The notes below the pieces were generated by a model. That model saw only the letters and a list, made by a program, of their open reading frames with translations. It made no database searches and had not been told where the DNA came from. From the NCBI GenBank assembly GCA_039881145.1, contig JAYKKI010000087.1, positions 6,830,001-6,894,000 of the forward strand: a DNA stretch of 64,000 nt. Direction: 5' to 3'. This document shows positions 36,678 through 50,279 of this stretch, piece after piece. Within the stretch, counting starts at the first letter, position 1, and each line of letters starts with the position of its first letter. The position numbers were made by a program, and so were the translations under genes. The DNA is from Druceiella hillmani. Taxonomy: Eukaryota; Arthropoda; Insecta; Lepidoptera; Hepialidae.

Positions 36678-39256
36678 TTTATTTAAATGTAACCGAAACT
36701 CTTCCATATATAATATTATATTTTAATACAGTGCATTGGATACTAATGTATTATGTAATGCCTCCCATTTTCATCATTTTGTTATAAAAATTGGCAAAAT
36801 TTACAATGATTGAAGCAATATTTGTCTGCAACTTAATGAAGAATTCGTAATAAAGTTAATTCTGTTAATATTTCTGTAACAATTATATGAAGTCAACATT
36901 GGTATACTTACGACATTGGTACGTTATACTTACAACATTGGTACGTTATACTTAATACGCGTGTAAACATTCTCTTTCCAAAGTACCCTCTCGTATTGAA
37001 GTTATTTATTCCATTTTTGCAGCAGGTGTTCTTCTTTCACATATTATATTTTCTTTTTAAAGAAAATATTCTGGTGATTTTATTCGATTGATATGGGGTG
37101 CAGTTAAACAAATTTAAACTTAACTCTTTAGATAATTTTAAATTAGGATTAATGAAAAACTTAGTATCATAATTTGCATTATGGAATACTTTACTACAAA
37201 ATTTGGACTAATGGCCTGATTTAAAATATACCAAGCAATTTGTTGAAAATATTTGCAATTATTATTTATGATCGATTTAAATTTAAATAATGTAGTCAAA
37301 ACGATTTAATAAAATATTAATCTGCAAATTTATTTATTTTAGTATCAAATTGTATAAAGTTTTAAATGGCAAAAATGACGTAAATCCAAGGGCAATAAAT
37401 ATCATTACAGAATCTTTGCAAGAGGTTTACAATGCAGAATAAAATTAAATATCTTCCATAAAAAAGGTTTTTGGGTAAAATAGAGCTATTGCAAAATCAA
37501 GGAACAAATATGCACGAAACAATTTATTAGTCTCTTTCTATACCGAAGTACTTAATAATACGAATTAAAAGTTTTATATTTAAAGAAAAATTGCATAAAA
37601 TATGGTGAACTCTCAGAAATATGCTAAATGGAAATAGGATTAAAACCGTAAAAAATAGACTATGGTTACATTACAATAATTACACAAAGAATTTGGTTCA
37701 TTCTCAGAAATATGAGGTAACATTTGTGTTTAAAAGCTGATTTATATTTATTAGCTCATTTTTTATATTTCCATCTGTGTAAGGTCATCTACCTTACGCA
37801 GATGGAAATATTCTTTAATAAATAGTTAGTAGGAGTTTTAGGTTGTGTAATCTCTATGTGAGGCTTACACAGCTAATATTATAATACTATATTATTTTAT
37901 TAAACGCATAATTGTCGTGATAATTTATTTTCTGAGTCTTTTAAAAACTGTTTTAAAACTAAACGTTTTTTCATTGGAAGAGTACCGGTCATAATTGTGA
38001 CTCAATACAAATACGCAAAATTTAAAATACAACTAAACATTTTTTAGTTTCAAAATATAACATTATGAGGATGCAGAAAGTTTAAGCAGTGATGTAAAAA
38101 CTATTCATAGCGATAATTGTTTTCTTAATTTTTTTTAGGAAAATCAAAATAACTTACAAATGTAACGTGGAGAAAAACAAAATTGGCAGAAATGCCGTTT
38201 GTTTGAAATTTCCGATGTAACGATGAAGATGTTATTCATTATAAATATACCTACAAAAATAAGTTTTTATTTCAGAAACTCAACTTTCACCTTAATTTAA
38301 TGAAATAGATTTAGGAATATTTCAATAGTGGAATCAGAATTTTTACATAAAATACTAATAATGAAGTAAGCAATACTTTTACTTCCATAAATACTTGTAT
38401 GCGAGAGCCATACTGTTACTCCCAACAAAAAAGCTACAAGAATATTTGACAGCAATGAAAGTGACAAAACTCTGATTCCAGAACTACATAATAAGGGATC
38501 TGATTAGCAATTACGCAACATTTGTAAATGTGCTAAAAATATCAGGCTAAATATATTCATATAATAAATTAAAATTTTAAAGAATTTTACTTCTAATCTG
38601 ATTCTTTTACTTATTCTAATATCTTAGTTATTTTTTACTTATTATAAATATACTTCCAGTTTTACTAGTTTTAAGTTCAATTCCGCTGAAGTTACAAGTT
38701 CGTACGATGATTTAAGTGTAAAAAAGTGGGAAGAAAACGTGTAAATTAATATGAAACCAAAGGACGTCGTTCTTTTTTCATCGTTCATCAACCTAGCAAA
38801 TTGAGTTCACATTTTATCATCGGTTATCAAAAAAAGTGGAAAAGAGATTTTATTCAATTTAGATTTTAACTGCAGATTTAATTGCAAAGTTTTTACCTAT
38901 ATATGACATAGTAGTACACAAATATTTTCTTCATATTTTTAAATCGCACATTTAAAAGTACATTTTAAACCATGCGAAAATAAAGCATTGCTTCAGAAAC
39001 TTCGCTTATTTTTTTAATTATTTCCAAAAGAGAATGGATAACTGAAAAAAAAACAGCGTCGGTAAAATTTACCTAAAAGGTTATAGAAAAACTACAGCCT
39101 TTTTCCTAAATATATTTTTTAAATATATACCATGTTTTTACGCCTATGGCAAGTAGAGTAACCAATATATTTACGTAGTGAAAATTAATGTATCTTTAAT
39201 GGTTCAATAGCAACATTATGTACACTTAATTTTTTATAAGTACATAAATGCACACA
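36678..39256. other. AT-rich stretch with hairpin and minor tandem repeat
   Basis: No gene recognised. 36903-36954 holds about 2.3 copies of a 22-bp unit (tatacttacaacattggtac with gt). A hairpin at 37765-37811 is listed separately. Confidence 0.5.
37765..37811. repeat. Near-perfect 21-bp inverted repeat (hairpin)
   Basis: atatttccatctgtgtaagg+t and the reverse complement of accttacgcagatggaaata+t pair with one G-T-type difference and a 5-nt loop (catct). Confidence 0.8.
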
Positions 39257-39300
39257 GAACCCTCGTAGTGCAACTACTACTCGTACTTGTTAGGTTTTAT
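39245..39300 (+). repeat. Degenerate dispersed repeat, 3' tail
   Basis: cagaaccctcgtagtgcaac, then tactcgtacttgttaggttt. This corresponds to the 'GGAACCCTCG...CGACTCGCACTTG...GGTTTT' tail that ends a widespread insect interspersed repeat, as remembered. The body upstream is too diverged to delimit. Confidence 0.45.
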
Positions 39301-39669
39301 CTAGAATATTTAGCGCTGAAAGTTGCAGTAAAATATCATCAGACGCGGTGTATCAAATAGACGAGTATAAATTCAATCACTGATGTTTAATTTGTTTAGC
39401 TTGAAAACACTGTGAAGGTATGTTTAATAAACGACTAAATAGTGTCTCATTCTTACAATACATTTTTAGAGATTCGATTGATTATATATAAGTAGTGTTT
39501 CTATAAGCATTTTATTGGTCTGGTATTAATTCTTCAGATTTCAGTTTTTATCAATTAATTTATTATTCATTTAAGTCAAATATATATTTCAGTAAGAAAT
39601 ATTTTGTAGGAAACAACAACCTTTTCAGTGTTCCGTACCACAAATTGGTAAACATAACGCCTCTAAGAT

Positions 39670-40022
39670 CACCCATATATTTATCTGTCCATCCGTTTAT
39701 CACAGTTGACATTGTTGGAAACTATTATATAATATAGAAATATGAAATTTGGTACAGTAATTTACCTTATTATTTCACAAAATTTTTACAAGCCAAATTT
39801 TTCAAAATATTCCTTTATGAATTAAAGAGAATTTGTGAAAACTGACTAGATGATTAAAGGGATAATATGAAAAGAATCCTAGACATAATAGTTTTAAAAT
39901 TTAAAATTATTATGTATTAATAGTTTAATAGAAATACTGTTTAAACTTCAATGTTTGTAAATGCTTAAATGTGTGTGGAACCGTCGTTTTGTAAATTCAA
40001 CTCGTATTTGACATGTTTTTAT
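39670..40022 (+). repeat. Degenerate dispersed repeat, near-complete copy
   Basis: Begins with ttatctgtccatccgtttat and gaaatttggtacagtaattt, has an AT-rich body, and ends with tgtggaaccgtcgttttgta and caactcgtatttgacatgtt. Head, middle and tail are in the expected order over about 350 bp. Non-coding; relationship to a named transposon family is not established here. Confidence 0.45.
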
Positions 40023-40254
40023 ATGTATTGACGAATATGACGCAATTCTTAAAAATAATCTTATCTCCTTATAACTGCTTTTTCAATTGATATCCACATT
40101 ACATAAGATATGTAAATGAAAATAATCCTGTTCCTTATTCACTTCCTCTAAAGTTCCATTTGAATATTTCTTATTGCTTCCTATCCAGTTACTCGCAGAT
40201 TAATACGCGTTATCATTATGCCAAATTTCTACGTTAATCTGTTTCCGAAAAAAA

Positions 40255-40310
40255 TGGCTTTGATAGACGGACAGCGGACGTATAAGTGAGTGATCTTTTA
40301 TAATTTTAAT
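40255..40310. repeat. Degenerate dispersed repeat fragment
   Basis: gatagacggacagcggacgt followed by ataagtgagtgatct resembles the 'agacggacagcg...gtgatc' block of common insect interspersed repeats. Short and low-confidence. Confidence 0.3.
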
Positions 40311-41063
40311 CTTTTTTCGATTTCATGTACAGTATGTTAAATTTGATACATACAGCCCGTTAAAGAAGAGAACAAACGATAAATGAGGGCGAATGTACGA
40401 CGGAAGTTGCAACTTATTAGTATAATCAATTCCAAAAAAATTATTTGCTTAATGTCTCCTTTAATATGTTCTGATATTCATTACACGACATCTCATAAAA
40501 CTGGAAGGGACGGTATTCTGAGTCTTATATGTTCTCTAACAGTATTTAAAAATGAAAAAAAACCATAACATGTTTTAACAAAAATCCAAGGAAAATGTGT
40601 AAACCTTCTTAAGTTTCTTAAGAGGAGAGAGGATTTTAAATTTATTTTTTATTTGATAGCGTTGTTAACACCTGTTCGAATTTGTGATGAAAATATAAAA
40701 AAAATTCTTTTAAGCTATCACTTTTCACGGCAAAGCCTTATTTTTCCCAGATCTCGTAATAAATTTGATATACACATATTTCTCTCATAGGTCGTAAAAT
40801 AAAAAGCGCACTCGCTTTGAAAACAGCTTCAGTTGAGTCAGGAATACCTTGTAAATATGTTACACGTGTCTACATGCTTGTTTAACAACGTCGCATTTGA
40901 AGGTTTGTAGCAAATATTCTCCAGTACAATTTGTTGACACGTTGGATACACACCTGATCATAGATATGATCCTAAAATGCCAAAAGGCTTCGTGTTCATA
41001 ATTGTGTTCAATTAAATGAAGTCATGAAGATACACATATGATAATCTCATTTGTGTATATGGG

Positions 41064-41113
<50 letters not shown>
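41064..41113. repeat. (TA)n microsatellite
   Basis: Pure TA tract of about 50 bp. Confidence 0.95.
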
Positions 41114-41116
<3 letters not shown>

Positions 41117-43913
41117 TGAGTGTGCGTAGTACGTCTAGTTATAATGGACGATTTTTGTTTCATAACTGATAGCTACCATGATTTGACACTTTTATTATTA
41201 AAATCGGTAGAGTAGTTTAAGAGATCTGGTTGAAAAATGGTTTTTCCATATATCAGAGAGTGAGTTGCAAAGCGCGCGTGTATATAAGATGACTGTCATT
41301 TGATGCTCTTGTTATGATTACATTGTTTGACACTCCAGATTTAAGAGGTTATTCTTCTGTTGTTGTACTCGGATAAATGACTTAAGATTTTTTAATTGAG
41401 TAATAAATTGTAACAGCGTCATACACTCATTATTGGTATTACGCATCGATTAATTTTGATGAAAGTATTGTAGGCGTTTACTCCTGATCGCTTTTCTTTA
41501 TAATTATGTGTGCTGGTATCAAAATGACCTTTTGAAGACTACTGAGCCCGTGATATTAGTTAATGAGCAGGAAATTTAAAATTTTTATTACAGGAAACTT
41601 TATCAATATGGAAATAATATTAATATAAACATAGTTAAAAAACTACGTATTTAATATTAAGTAGAATTCTACTATTCGTTTTTACTCCGTCACAAATCAA
41701 CTCAACCACTAAACGAGCTCTACGATATGTTGCTAATTCAATGTTATCCTGTAATAGCAAGTAGTCGGACGATGTTTTAATGACGTTATAATTTATTGAA
41801 CGTAAATCGTAAAAGACGCTGTTTACTTTTTCTGTCTTTGAACTTGCATATGGGAAAATAAACTACATTGTTATACTACAAAGCCTACCCTTATTATAGT
41901 GAGATAAATACGCTAATACTGTTTTCAGTACATTATGTTATTAGTAATGGAGTCCATAAAGCTTTCAGGACCTTTTATTTGAGAAGCACTAAAATAATTG
42001 TTAGAAATTACAATCTGTTTGAAAACAAATCACTTAAAACTACTTATTTAATTAAGGAGTATATTAATTATCAACAATATGTTTACATTGCATTTACACA
42101 ACAACAAAGATGTGCCTAGTTATTCGATGCGTTGTAATTACACAAGTGTATATTGTATCTATAATTGTCAGTTAATGGTGTAACGAGTAATTAAATCGTG
42201 CAATAAATTACGGTTGGATAGAAGTGAAGTGCGCGTAGCCAGAAGTGAACCGTACAGTAGCGCTGGAAGGGTAGGTGTTTAAAGCAATTAGAATTGCACG
42301 AGAGCAGACGTCATTGTTGGTCATCCTACACAGATACAATTTCTTGATGATGTATGTATCCGACGCAAGCCTCCTTTTCCATCAATTTGTTGAAAATGTG
42401 AGCCCGTTGTCGATTAGTACATTTCATAATAAGCTGGATATATTTATTTGTTACGTACCTTATTGTCTTTTCTTAAAATAAAACTAGTCTGTCGTATATT
42501 AAAGGTACTAAAAATATCATGTACGCGAAAGTAACAGAGGTCATAAACCTGGTTTTAAAAGGTTTGTCTATTTGTGGGTTTGTTTGTTTTTTTTTTCACG
42601 CATCATGTAAAAGTCACTTCGAATGTCATATTTAATATAATAGAGGGATTAACTTGAAGTGAAACATAGTTTTTGCTTTATTGCAATTGGTTCACTCTGT
42701 CAGAAGATAGGTAAAGTTGTTATTTTCAAAAATTATTGTACGTTGCATCAGTAAAATAAAAACATTGAAGTGCCGAGCTGCCCAACGCATAGTATAAATA
42801 GAAATGTTTAATGAGCATACAAACATTAACAGATGGCGCTACGTATATTTTTAATCCCTCTATGATATTTTCCATCTGGATTTACATTGGTGAAATGAGC
42901 ATGGCCAGAAATATACGTATTTGTTATAAACTTAACAAGTTCCTCAATTTGTCTAAATCTTAACCTATTTTCAGTTATATATTATTTAATTACTTTGGTA
43001 AAATTAGCATTCATGTGAATAAATTTGATTGTTACGCATTTTTTTGGCTGTACATAAAATAAAACTGTATAATTACTGCAATGGAGGTATGAATAAAACA
43101 TATTTTTCTTTAAACCTTTACCCGTTAATATGTGTGCCTGTTTATTTGTTCACACCTCACGCAAAAAAACCAGAAGTATTTCGATGAAGTTGTTACTAAT
43201 CGATTCTGTTGATTGTGTGTGTTAATATATAGGCTATATTTTATTGCAATTAACCAGTTTAATGGGATATACTGTAATTTGACGTTTGAATAAAAAAATA
43301 TTTAACAAAAAAGTGTAAAAAAGATTAATTATCTAATTATTATAAAAAAAAGCGTTACGTGTGTTAACCTTACTGTTCACTTAATTCTATTTTCTATAAA
43401 TAAACACATGAACGAAATTACAGGCATAATTATTTGTAGTAAATTTATGAAAATATCTTATTTTTAAAAAAACTTATTAAAATTTAATAAAATGCTTAGT
43501 TAATATTTATGCAGTTCCAGCTTTCATTTAGTAACTATACAACTCAGCAAAACATTTTCAACAATAAATTTCCTAACACTAAAAGCAATGTGATTTTTTC
43601 CTTATATATAAAACCCTTTAATCTATATACGGCCCGTAAATAATTGTAATAATATGTTAGTTAACTATTCTTAAATTTGCCATCTTTGGTAATATGACAA
43701 GAAATTAAAAATAATTAAAAAGTAACAGTTAAAAACTACATTTTTTTAAAAGCCAGTTATGAACCAGTAAATATTAGATTTAAAGGTATAAAGCGTAGAT
43801 ATCTCCTTGTATCATTCGCTTTCGTGAAATACAATGAGATTATATTACTATAAATGACATTGTAATTCAGTATTGCCATCTTAGTCTAAATATTAAGCAT
43901 ACAATTTTACAAC

Positions 43914-43971
43914 TTGCTTAATTCTTTAGATTGATGGAGAAAAATTCTCATCAATCTAAAGAATTAAGCAA
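43914..43971. repeat. 23-bp perfect inverted repeat (hairpin)
   Basis: ttgcttaattctttagattg+atg (43914-43936) pairs exactly with catcaatctaaagaattaag+caa (43949-43971). The stem continues through gagaa/ttctc with one bulged g, leaving a 3-nt loop. Confidence 0.85.
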
Positions 43972-44178
43972 ATTAATAAGAAACGCCAGTCAAATTTACT
44001 TTTCTAAATAATAAATAAAACCTCCTTCCTACTCTTTACACCTGAATTAATATTTGTTACCATAATTTTATCAGGAAATTAAGCCATAATTTTGAAACCC
44101 ATTTAAATATGTGCACAAATAATTATCCACTTACTGAAGACTACAGGTCAAAAAAGCTTTCAAATCATCTGCATTCGA

Positions 44179-44240
44179 AGTAACAATGCCGAATACGTGA
44201 TATGTACTAGAGTACATATTACGTATTCGGAATTGTTACT
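44179..44240. repeat. Long imperfect hairpin
   Basis: agtaacaatgccgaatacgt+gatatgtact and agtacatattacgtattcgg+aattgttact are reverse complements with about two mismatches over 29 bp. The turn is only a few nt. Confidence 0.8.
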
Positions 44241-45037
44241 CATGGGAGTTAGATACCTCATAGGATATAAGCGAAACTTTAAATCAATAGATATGATTTT
44301 ATTAACGTAAATTATTATTGTGAATTTTTTTTAAATAATCAGACAGTTGAAGTCAATTCATTGTTAGATCATTCTAAAAAATGGCTATTAATGAACTGGT
44401 AAGTACCATTTAGATTCGAAATTTTGAAAATAACATCTATTTGCATTCCTAATAATAATAATATTGTTGATGGAAAATGACCAGAATACCAAAGCGAGAA
44501 ATAACAAGATTAATAATACGAATATTTAATTCTATTAATTCGGATTATCTTAAAATAAAATAATGTTTAATACACAAAACTAGGGACCTCCGATATATTT
44601 TCTAATTTAACATTATTTTCTGGAGTATGTTTTCTGGCACTTGTATTACTATTTTCTGGGGTAAGTCCTATTTTAAAATGTAAGTTTATAAAATCATTAA
44701 ATTAAAACAAAAATCGATGCTTTAAAATAGGAGGATTGGCTTACGTTTCATAGAAGCCGATTAGTTCTTTGAATACTTCTATTATTAAATAAGACAAATT
44801 CTGACTGTAACATAGAAGTTTAGAAAATAAATTCGAAACAACATTTTTCAAATGTCGTAATTTCATAATTTTTTTCTGCGTGTTCTATACAGATGTTTTT
44901 AAATTAATTTTTTTAAAATATTTCTATGATACTCTTCATGATTTATTTATTCACGTACAATTTTGAAAATATTATAGTTTTTACACTATTGCGTTTTAAT
45001 AACGATAACAGTACAACTAATTAAATTCGGTGACATG

Positions 45038-45039
<2 letters not shown>

Positions 45040-45103
<64 letters not shown>
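45040..45103. repeat. (TA)n microsatellite
   Basis: Pure TA tract of about 62 bp. Confidence 0.95.
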
Positions 45104-45107
<4 letters not shown>

Positions 45108-45664
45108 AACATGTTTATTCCTATTCATCTCATCGCAAACACGTACTGAGCGGAAAGTAGAACATTGGGATGTTACTCAGTTTTAGATGTCATTATATCA
45201 AAAATATTATAACTATGCGAATGCAGGTAGTTGTCAGGAAAGAAGAACGAGAGTTTTTTTTTTATATATGGGCATACAAATTTCTATTTAACAAACGGAA
45301 AATAAATTTGTCCAAGGAAACTTCTCTTTTGTGCTACATTGTATGGTAATCCAGCTTACTCAAGAGGAAATTAGAAGGAAATAGAGAAGAGAAGTAATCA
45401 GGTTGATAGGTTCAATCGTCAGGTTGTACTTAGTTTCATATCGGCTCCGATCAACAGAGCTGGCTTCTTACTTACTTCGCAACTAAAGTCATACATAACA
45501 GGTTAATTTAGAGATCATATCGAAAATTCCTATCATTAGGCAACACAAACATGATTTTTTTGCTCCTTCCACCAAATTACTACGAAACGAATGATGGATT
45601 CAGAAAAATTATTTCGTTTCAATTTTTACTTTCATTCAACACTTTTTCAAGACATATACATTTC

Positions 45665-46012
45665 AATTTTTTTTCCTATTTTCTCGGGACTTGTTATGAA
45701 ATACAAACTAAGCGTTAAGATTATAAAACCAGATTTTTAATTCGAATATAATCGAAAAGAATTTGAAATATTTTTTGGTTAATTTTGTATTTATTTAAAA
45801 GATATGTTACATATTTTTGATATGGTAAGAGCGGCATTAGTAAAATAAACATTTTTTTTTATTTTCTCGGGATTTGTTATGAAATACAAACTAATCGTTT
45901 AAGATTACAAAACCAGATTTTTAATTTGAACATAATCGAAAAAAATTTTAAATATTTTTTTGGTTTAATATTGTATTTATTTAAAAAATATGTTACATAT
46001 TTTTTATATACG
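45665..46012. repeat. Tandem duplication, two units of about 183 bp
   Basis: Units at about 45665-45825 and 45848-46012 share attttctcggga, ttgttatgaaatacaaacta, aaaccagatttttaattcga (second unit tttga) and tatgttacatattttt, with scattered differences. No open frame. Confidence 0.85.
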
Positions 46013-49000
46013 GTTATCGATATTTTAAATTTGTTAAGCATTTTTACGGCCTAAATAGTATGTATAAAGCATGCCAAATCTCACTAAAATACGTTAACTT
46101 TATGATGCATTCCGTCAAAATATTTAACATTATTTTAATTTTATAAATAATAAAACAAATACTAATATAATGCAGTTCTACCTTCCTCCGAAATACTCAT
46201 AAGCACAAATTTAATAACGTTCCGTTTTAACCGTATGTTTCATTTGTAATTGTTTTCGAATAGTGGATATACGTATTTTGCTTTTGTTAAAAGTAAACAA
46301 TAATTTTCATTTTAGGTAAACATCTGAGAAAAAATTAAGAACAATGGAGTAAAACAAGTTTCGTAATTTCCGACGGGTGACGTCTTATTGTGCAAAGAAT
46401 GAATATGTGAGATAATTTCGAGAAATATATGAATAATTTGATATTGACATTTGATTAATTACTCGTCTTTTATTTGAAACAATTTTAATCAACCATTTTC
46501 CTTGTCGCCTACTTGTTCAAATAAGTTCCTCAACGCTAGCTTCTGGCTTCAGGTGTTTTCCGTAATGTCATCTTCTAGGGTCTGTAATATTCTTTGACGT
46601 CTCTTCTCTATCCATAGATAGACATTCCCACTTTAAAAAAAAATCAAAACCAAGCGGCTTTCAATATGTCATATTTATTAATCATACTTATTAATAAATA
46701 ATTTTTTTTCAAAATGGAGTTTCTTTTCCACCATAATTCCAAATTTAAAATTAATTTGATAACAAAAATAAAATTCTAACTACTTCAGAATGGAAAAAAA
46801 TTCTCAATATTATATTTTTGCATAAAATGTTAAATGTTGTGGCAGGTTTAGATTAATACATCTTACATTATATTTAGTCGAGAAGGCAGAATGAACAAAA
46901 AACTCTGACAGAGAGAGAAACAATTACCATAATAGAGATTTTTATGTTAAACCCTAAAAATTAGCACACAAATTTCCTTGTCTCCGAAGGAAATAAAATT
47001 GTGTACTCCTGAGTATTTGTTAAAATTTTACCAGTGACTTGCTGAAGACATTAAATTTGTAGATTGTATTAAAATTTTCTCTATAAAGTGTATTCCTCCA
47101 CCTTTGTAGGACACCTCTTTGGAGATAACCCTCTCTCACGAAGTTAAAATTTTACTTTATTTTATAGTATTTTTGAACTTTAAATCGGAGGAAATAAGGC
47201 GTGCAATTTCATCACCGCTTTTGTATAAATTTTCTTTTTTCTATAAATTTTATATAACTTTCTTTCTTTACTTTTTAATGATGGATTTCATTTATATTAG
47301 TTGTACAAATTAAATCTAAATCCCTCTGTAAAAAAAATTAATTAAACTGTATCTTTATTACCATTTTCTTTTATCTTATATATATATATATATATAACAA
47401 ATATACTTTGGAAATATTATACAGATTACATTAATTGCAGATTAGACAGAAAAATCTAGTATAAATTTCATTAAAAAACAAGCATTGGATCATCAAAAAG
47501 GCGGTGCAATCTATATTAATAAATAAAGTGAGAAAGTTTGGAACCACACGTCATAGGGGAAATTCAAGTTTTCTCTTTTATTTCGGTTAGAAGAAAGAAA
47601 CTTTTGACATGCTGATAAAGCAATGGACAGATTTGCCGTATATATTAAGCAACGTGTCCTTCCCTTTATCAATCTGAATTCATCAATCTGTCAGAACAGA
47701 GTTCAGTTTGCTCCATACGGAATCTTAAACAGAAACACAAAAGTATTTAATGATTCAATTTAAATTCGTTGATATAAAATTGTTTTAATATAATCTTTAA
47801 AGTATGTAGTCCGATACTTTGTAGCAATTCATGGTGAATTTAAATTTCTATGCCGTACGAAACAATTCAATAGCAATCTCCAAAAACTTATTTAATTTCT
47901 TCCTATTTATATAACAGCCACTACTTTCCAACATTTTTTTTTAACAAAATAATATATTCCTTGAGCTGTTGATAGGAAGAAATTATTTGTAATAATAATG
48001 CTAAAGGTATCATTTTAGGCATAAAACATGAGAGGATGCATATATAGATTTTTTGTCATTGCTATAACCAATGGAAAGTTCAAGTAATGACGGACAGTAC
48101 TTGTACTAGTTAAGAATTTTAGCAAAAACAGAAACTTATTAAAAATTACCTTTAATACCAAAATAAATGATCAATATATATTAATAGTCGCAATTAAAAT
48201 AAATCGAATAGCGCCCTTTTTCATTAACAATGCCCTTTCATATTTGTTTGAAAAAACTCATTAAAATTCTGAACTAAAACTGATTAGAGGATTGTGTTGA
48301 AAGCTTTTAAATACTAGAATATTTTTAAGTCGTCAATGATTTAAACCATATTCTGTCTGATGTATATACAGATAAACTTAGACATTTTTAATTACGAATT
48401 TTTATATACTCTATTGGCATTTTTAAATTGAAGTCGATAAAAATCTGAACTTTGTATTTTTCTACAAAACAATAACTTATGCTCTACTAACTTCGCTACA
48501 AAATAATGCTGAAAACTTTAGGAATTCATCTGCTGAAAACGACTATAAGACTTTTTGTATGAAACGTGTTAGAAAATTTATATATACAAACAACTGATCT
48601 CGTTCACTGAACACAGACCTTGTAAAGTATTCACTTAATTATCAATACTCGTTTATCAGAATAATGAATAGCTGAATGTCATAAAATACCTAATAATAAT
48701 TTAAAATGCTCATAGAATAACACGACCCGACAGACATCTACTTACACGCATTGTTAGCTGTTCAAATGCAAATGGGAAATGTTGAAGAGAAGTTCTAAGA
48801 ATTTAGTTGTTTAGCAAAATGTTGGTATTTGCTTTAAATTTCAGCAACAGTTTTATAAATATTGAAATCCAAAAACATGAACTTAACTTAATGAGTCCGA
48901 TCTTAATATACATATTCGTCTAATCAGCTATAGATTTCTCAATTAAATACTTCAATTATATAAAAGAAAACCTTTTCAATTACATAAAAGAAAACCGAGT

Positions 49001-50249
49001 ATTTTATACTCTGCATTTGTAATTCATATAAATTATTGTCTATTTTAAAGTTTAAATTGATTCAAAGGTACAGTTTAATATAAATTTATTAAACACGACT
49101 ATAACAGTTCCTTGTCATCGTAAGACCTCTCAAAGTGACCTTTAAAAGGGTTCTTTATATACGACTTGCCGGTGATAAAGTTTCCTCCGGGAAAATTTTC
49201 AAATCTTTCATATTCCAAAAACATAAATTAGATCCTAAATAGGGAATCATTGTATTGTTACATTTTTTAAACGTATTTTGTTAAACATTTTTAAAAAGTC
49301 ATGACACAAGGTCACATGGAAAGGTGATACAGACATTTATTTAAAATAGTGTGAATATATTATTGGAAAATTGTTGTGGGAAATTCTATAAAATAATATT
49401 CTAATTATTTATTATGAGAACTATGCATTTCAAATTTTGAACTATAATATGAAGCATCCACATTAATTAATCGTTATCAAAATTTTGCGTTGTATTATGA
49501 GATTAAGTGTTTTTTAATTAGGCACGTAAAATTGAAGGTTTTATTAAAGAAAAATCTAGTAAAGCGTGAGTGGAATCCGTACTACAAAGCTTTGTTACAC
49601 ACTTAGGGGTGTTAAGATTTAAGAATATTTATTATTTCTGTTGTGTTTATAAATAAAATACGGAGAATTAAAAACAATTTACATGGATTTCAACAATACA
49701 TATTTTCTGAATCCATAAAAAATTCCCTTAAATTCATATCCCACACAAATTATCAAAAAAATAGAGTTAGTAAAGGTACACATGAATCAAGAAGTGACTA
49801 TAATTTAGTATATACCAAGTTTTACACATGAACTACAAATCTAGTTTCTACACCACTCTGGTACGATCGTGTCAAAGTTCAAAATTGAAAGTGAGGTCGA
49901 CAGTACCCAAACACTAAATTACTTCTTTTTTTTTCTTTATTTCATGATTACGTAGGTTTAAAATGAGTATAATGTTTTCAACAGTCTTCTTCCGGTTAGA
50001 TTAGATTATAAACATTTTAAAATACAAAGTTATTTTTGCAGTTGAATTACGTAATTTGTATAGAGTTCCTGTAAACTTTTTACAAATTAATTACGTGTCT
50101 TAAGTTGGTTGATTACTTTTCGTAGAATCAATTTAGCTGTGATAATTTTTCTTTTACTTCCATTATATATTGTAATACTATAAACACTTTTCAGTTATTA
50201 AACAATTGTGGTTTAACTGATAGAAGTCGGGGATAAGTACTCGGGGATC
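46013..50249. other. AT-rich non-genic stretch
   Basis: No gene, RNA or element recognised. A short TA tract lies at 47378-47396, and a 22-bp direct repeat (caattacataaaagaaaacc type) near 48954-48996. Frames 47119-47313 and 49643-49831 are without motifs. Confidence 0.5.
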
Positions 50250-50279
50250 AGTCCTTATTACTACTAAGTAATAAGGACT
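50250..50279. repeat. 13-bp perfect hairpin
   Basis: agtccttattact (50250-50262), loop acta, agtaataaggact (50267-50279). No T-rich tail. The origin is probably the same kind of local inversion as the other short hairpins. Confidence 0.75.

Larger units (their letters stand above)
40311..45039. other. AT-rich stretch with TA array and two hairpins
   Basis: No host gene recognised. Frames 40383-40568, 41868-42119 and 42275-42481 carry no identifiable domain. A modestly GC-richer segment at about 42225-42280 (gtgcgcgtagccagaagtga) is unexplained. Confidence 0.5.

Noticed and set aside
41064..41113. Repeated TA arrays considered as a CRISPR-like or structured repeat array
   Set aside because: Simple dinucleotide repeats without spacers, in eukaryotic DNA.
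43914..43971. Hairpin considered as a microRNA precursor
   Set aside because: A 3-nt turn and fully paired stem do not match precursor geometry, and nothing suggests processing.
46500..46620. Minus-strand reading with KRRQRILQTLEDDI considered as an exon
   Set aside because: Short, interrupted by stops in alternate frames, no splice signals or homolog recognised.
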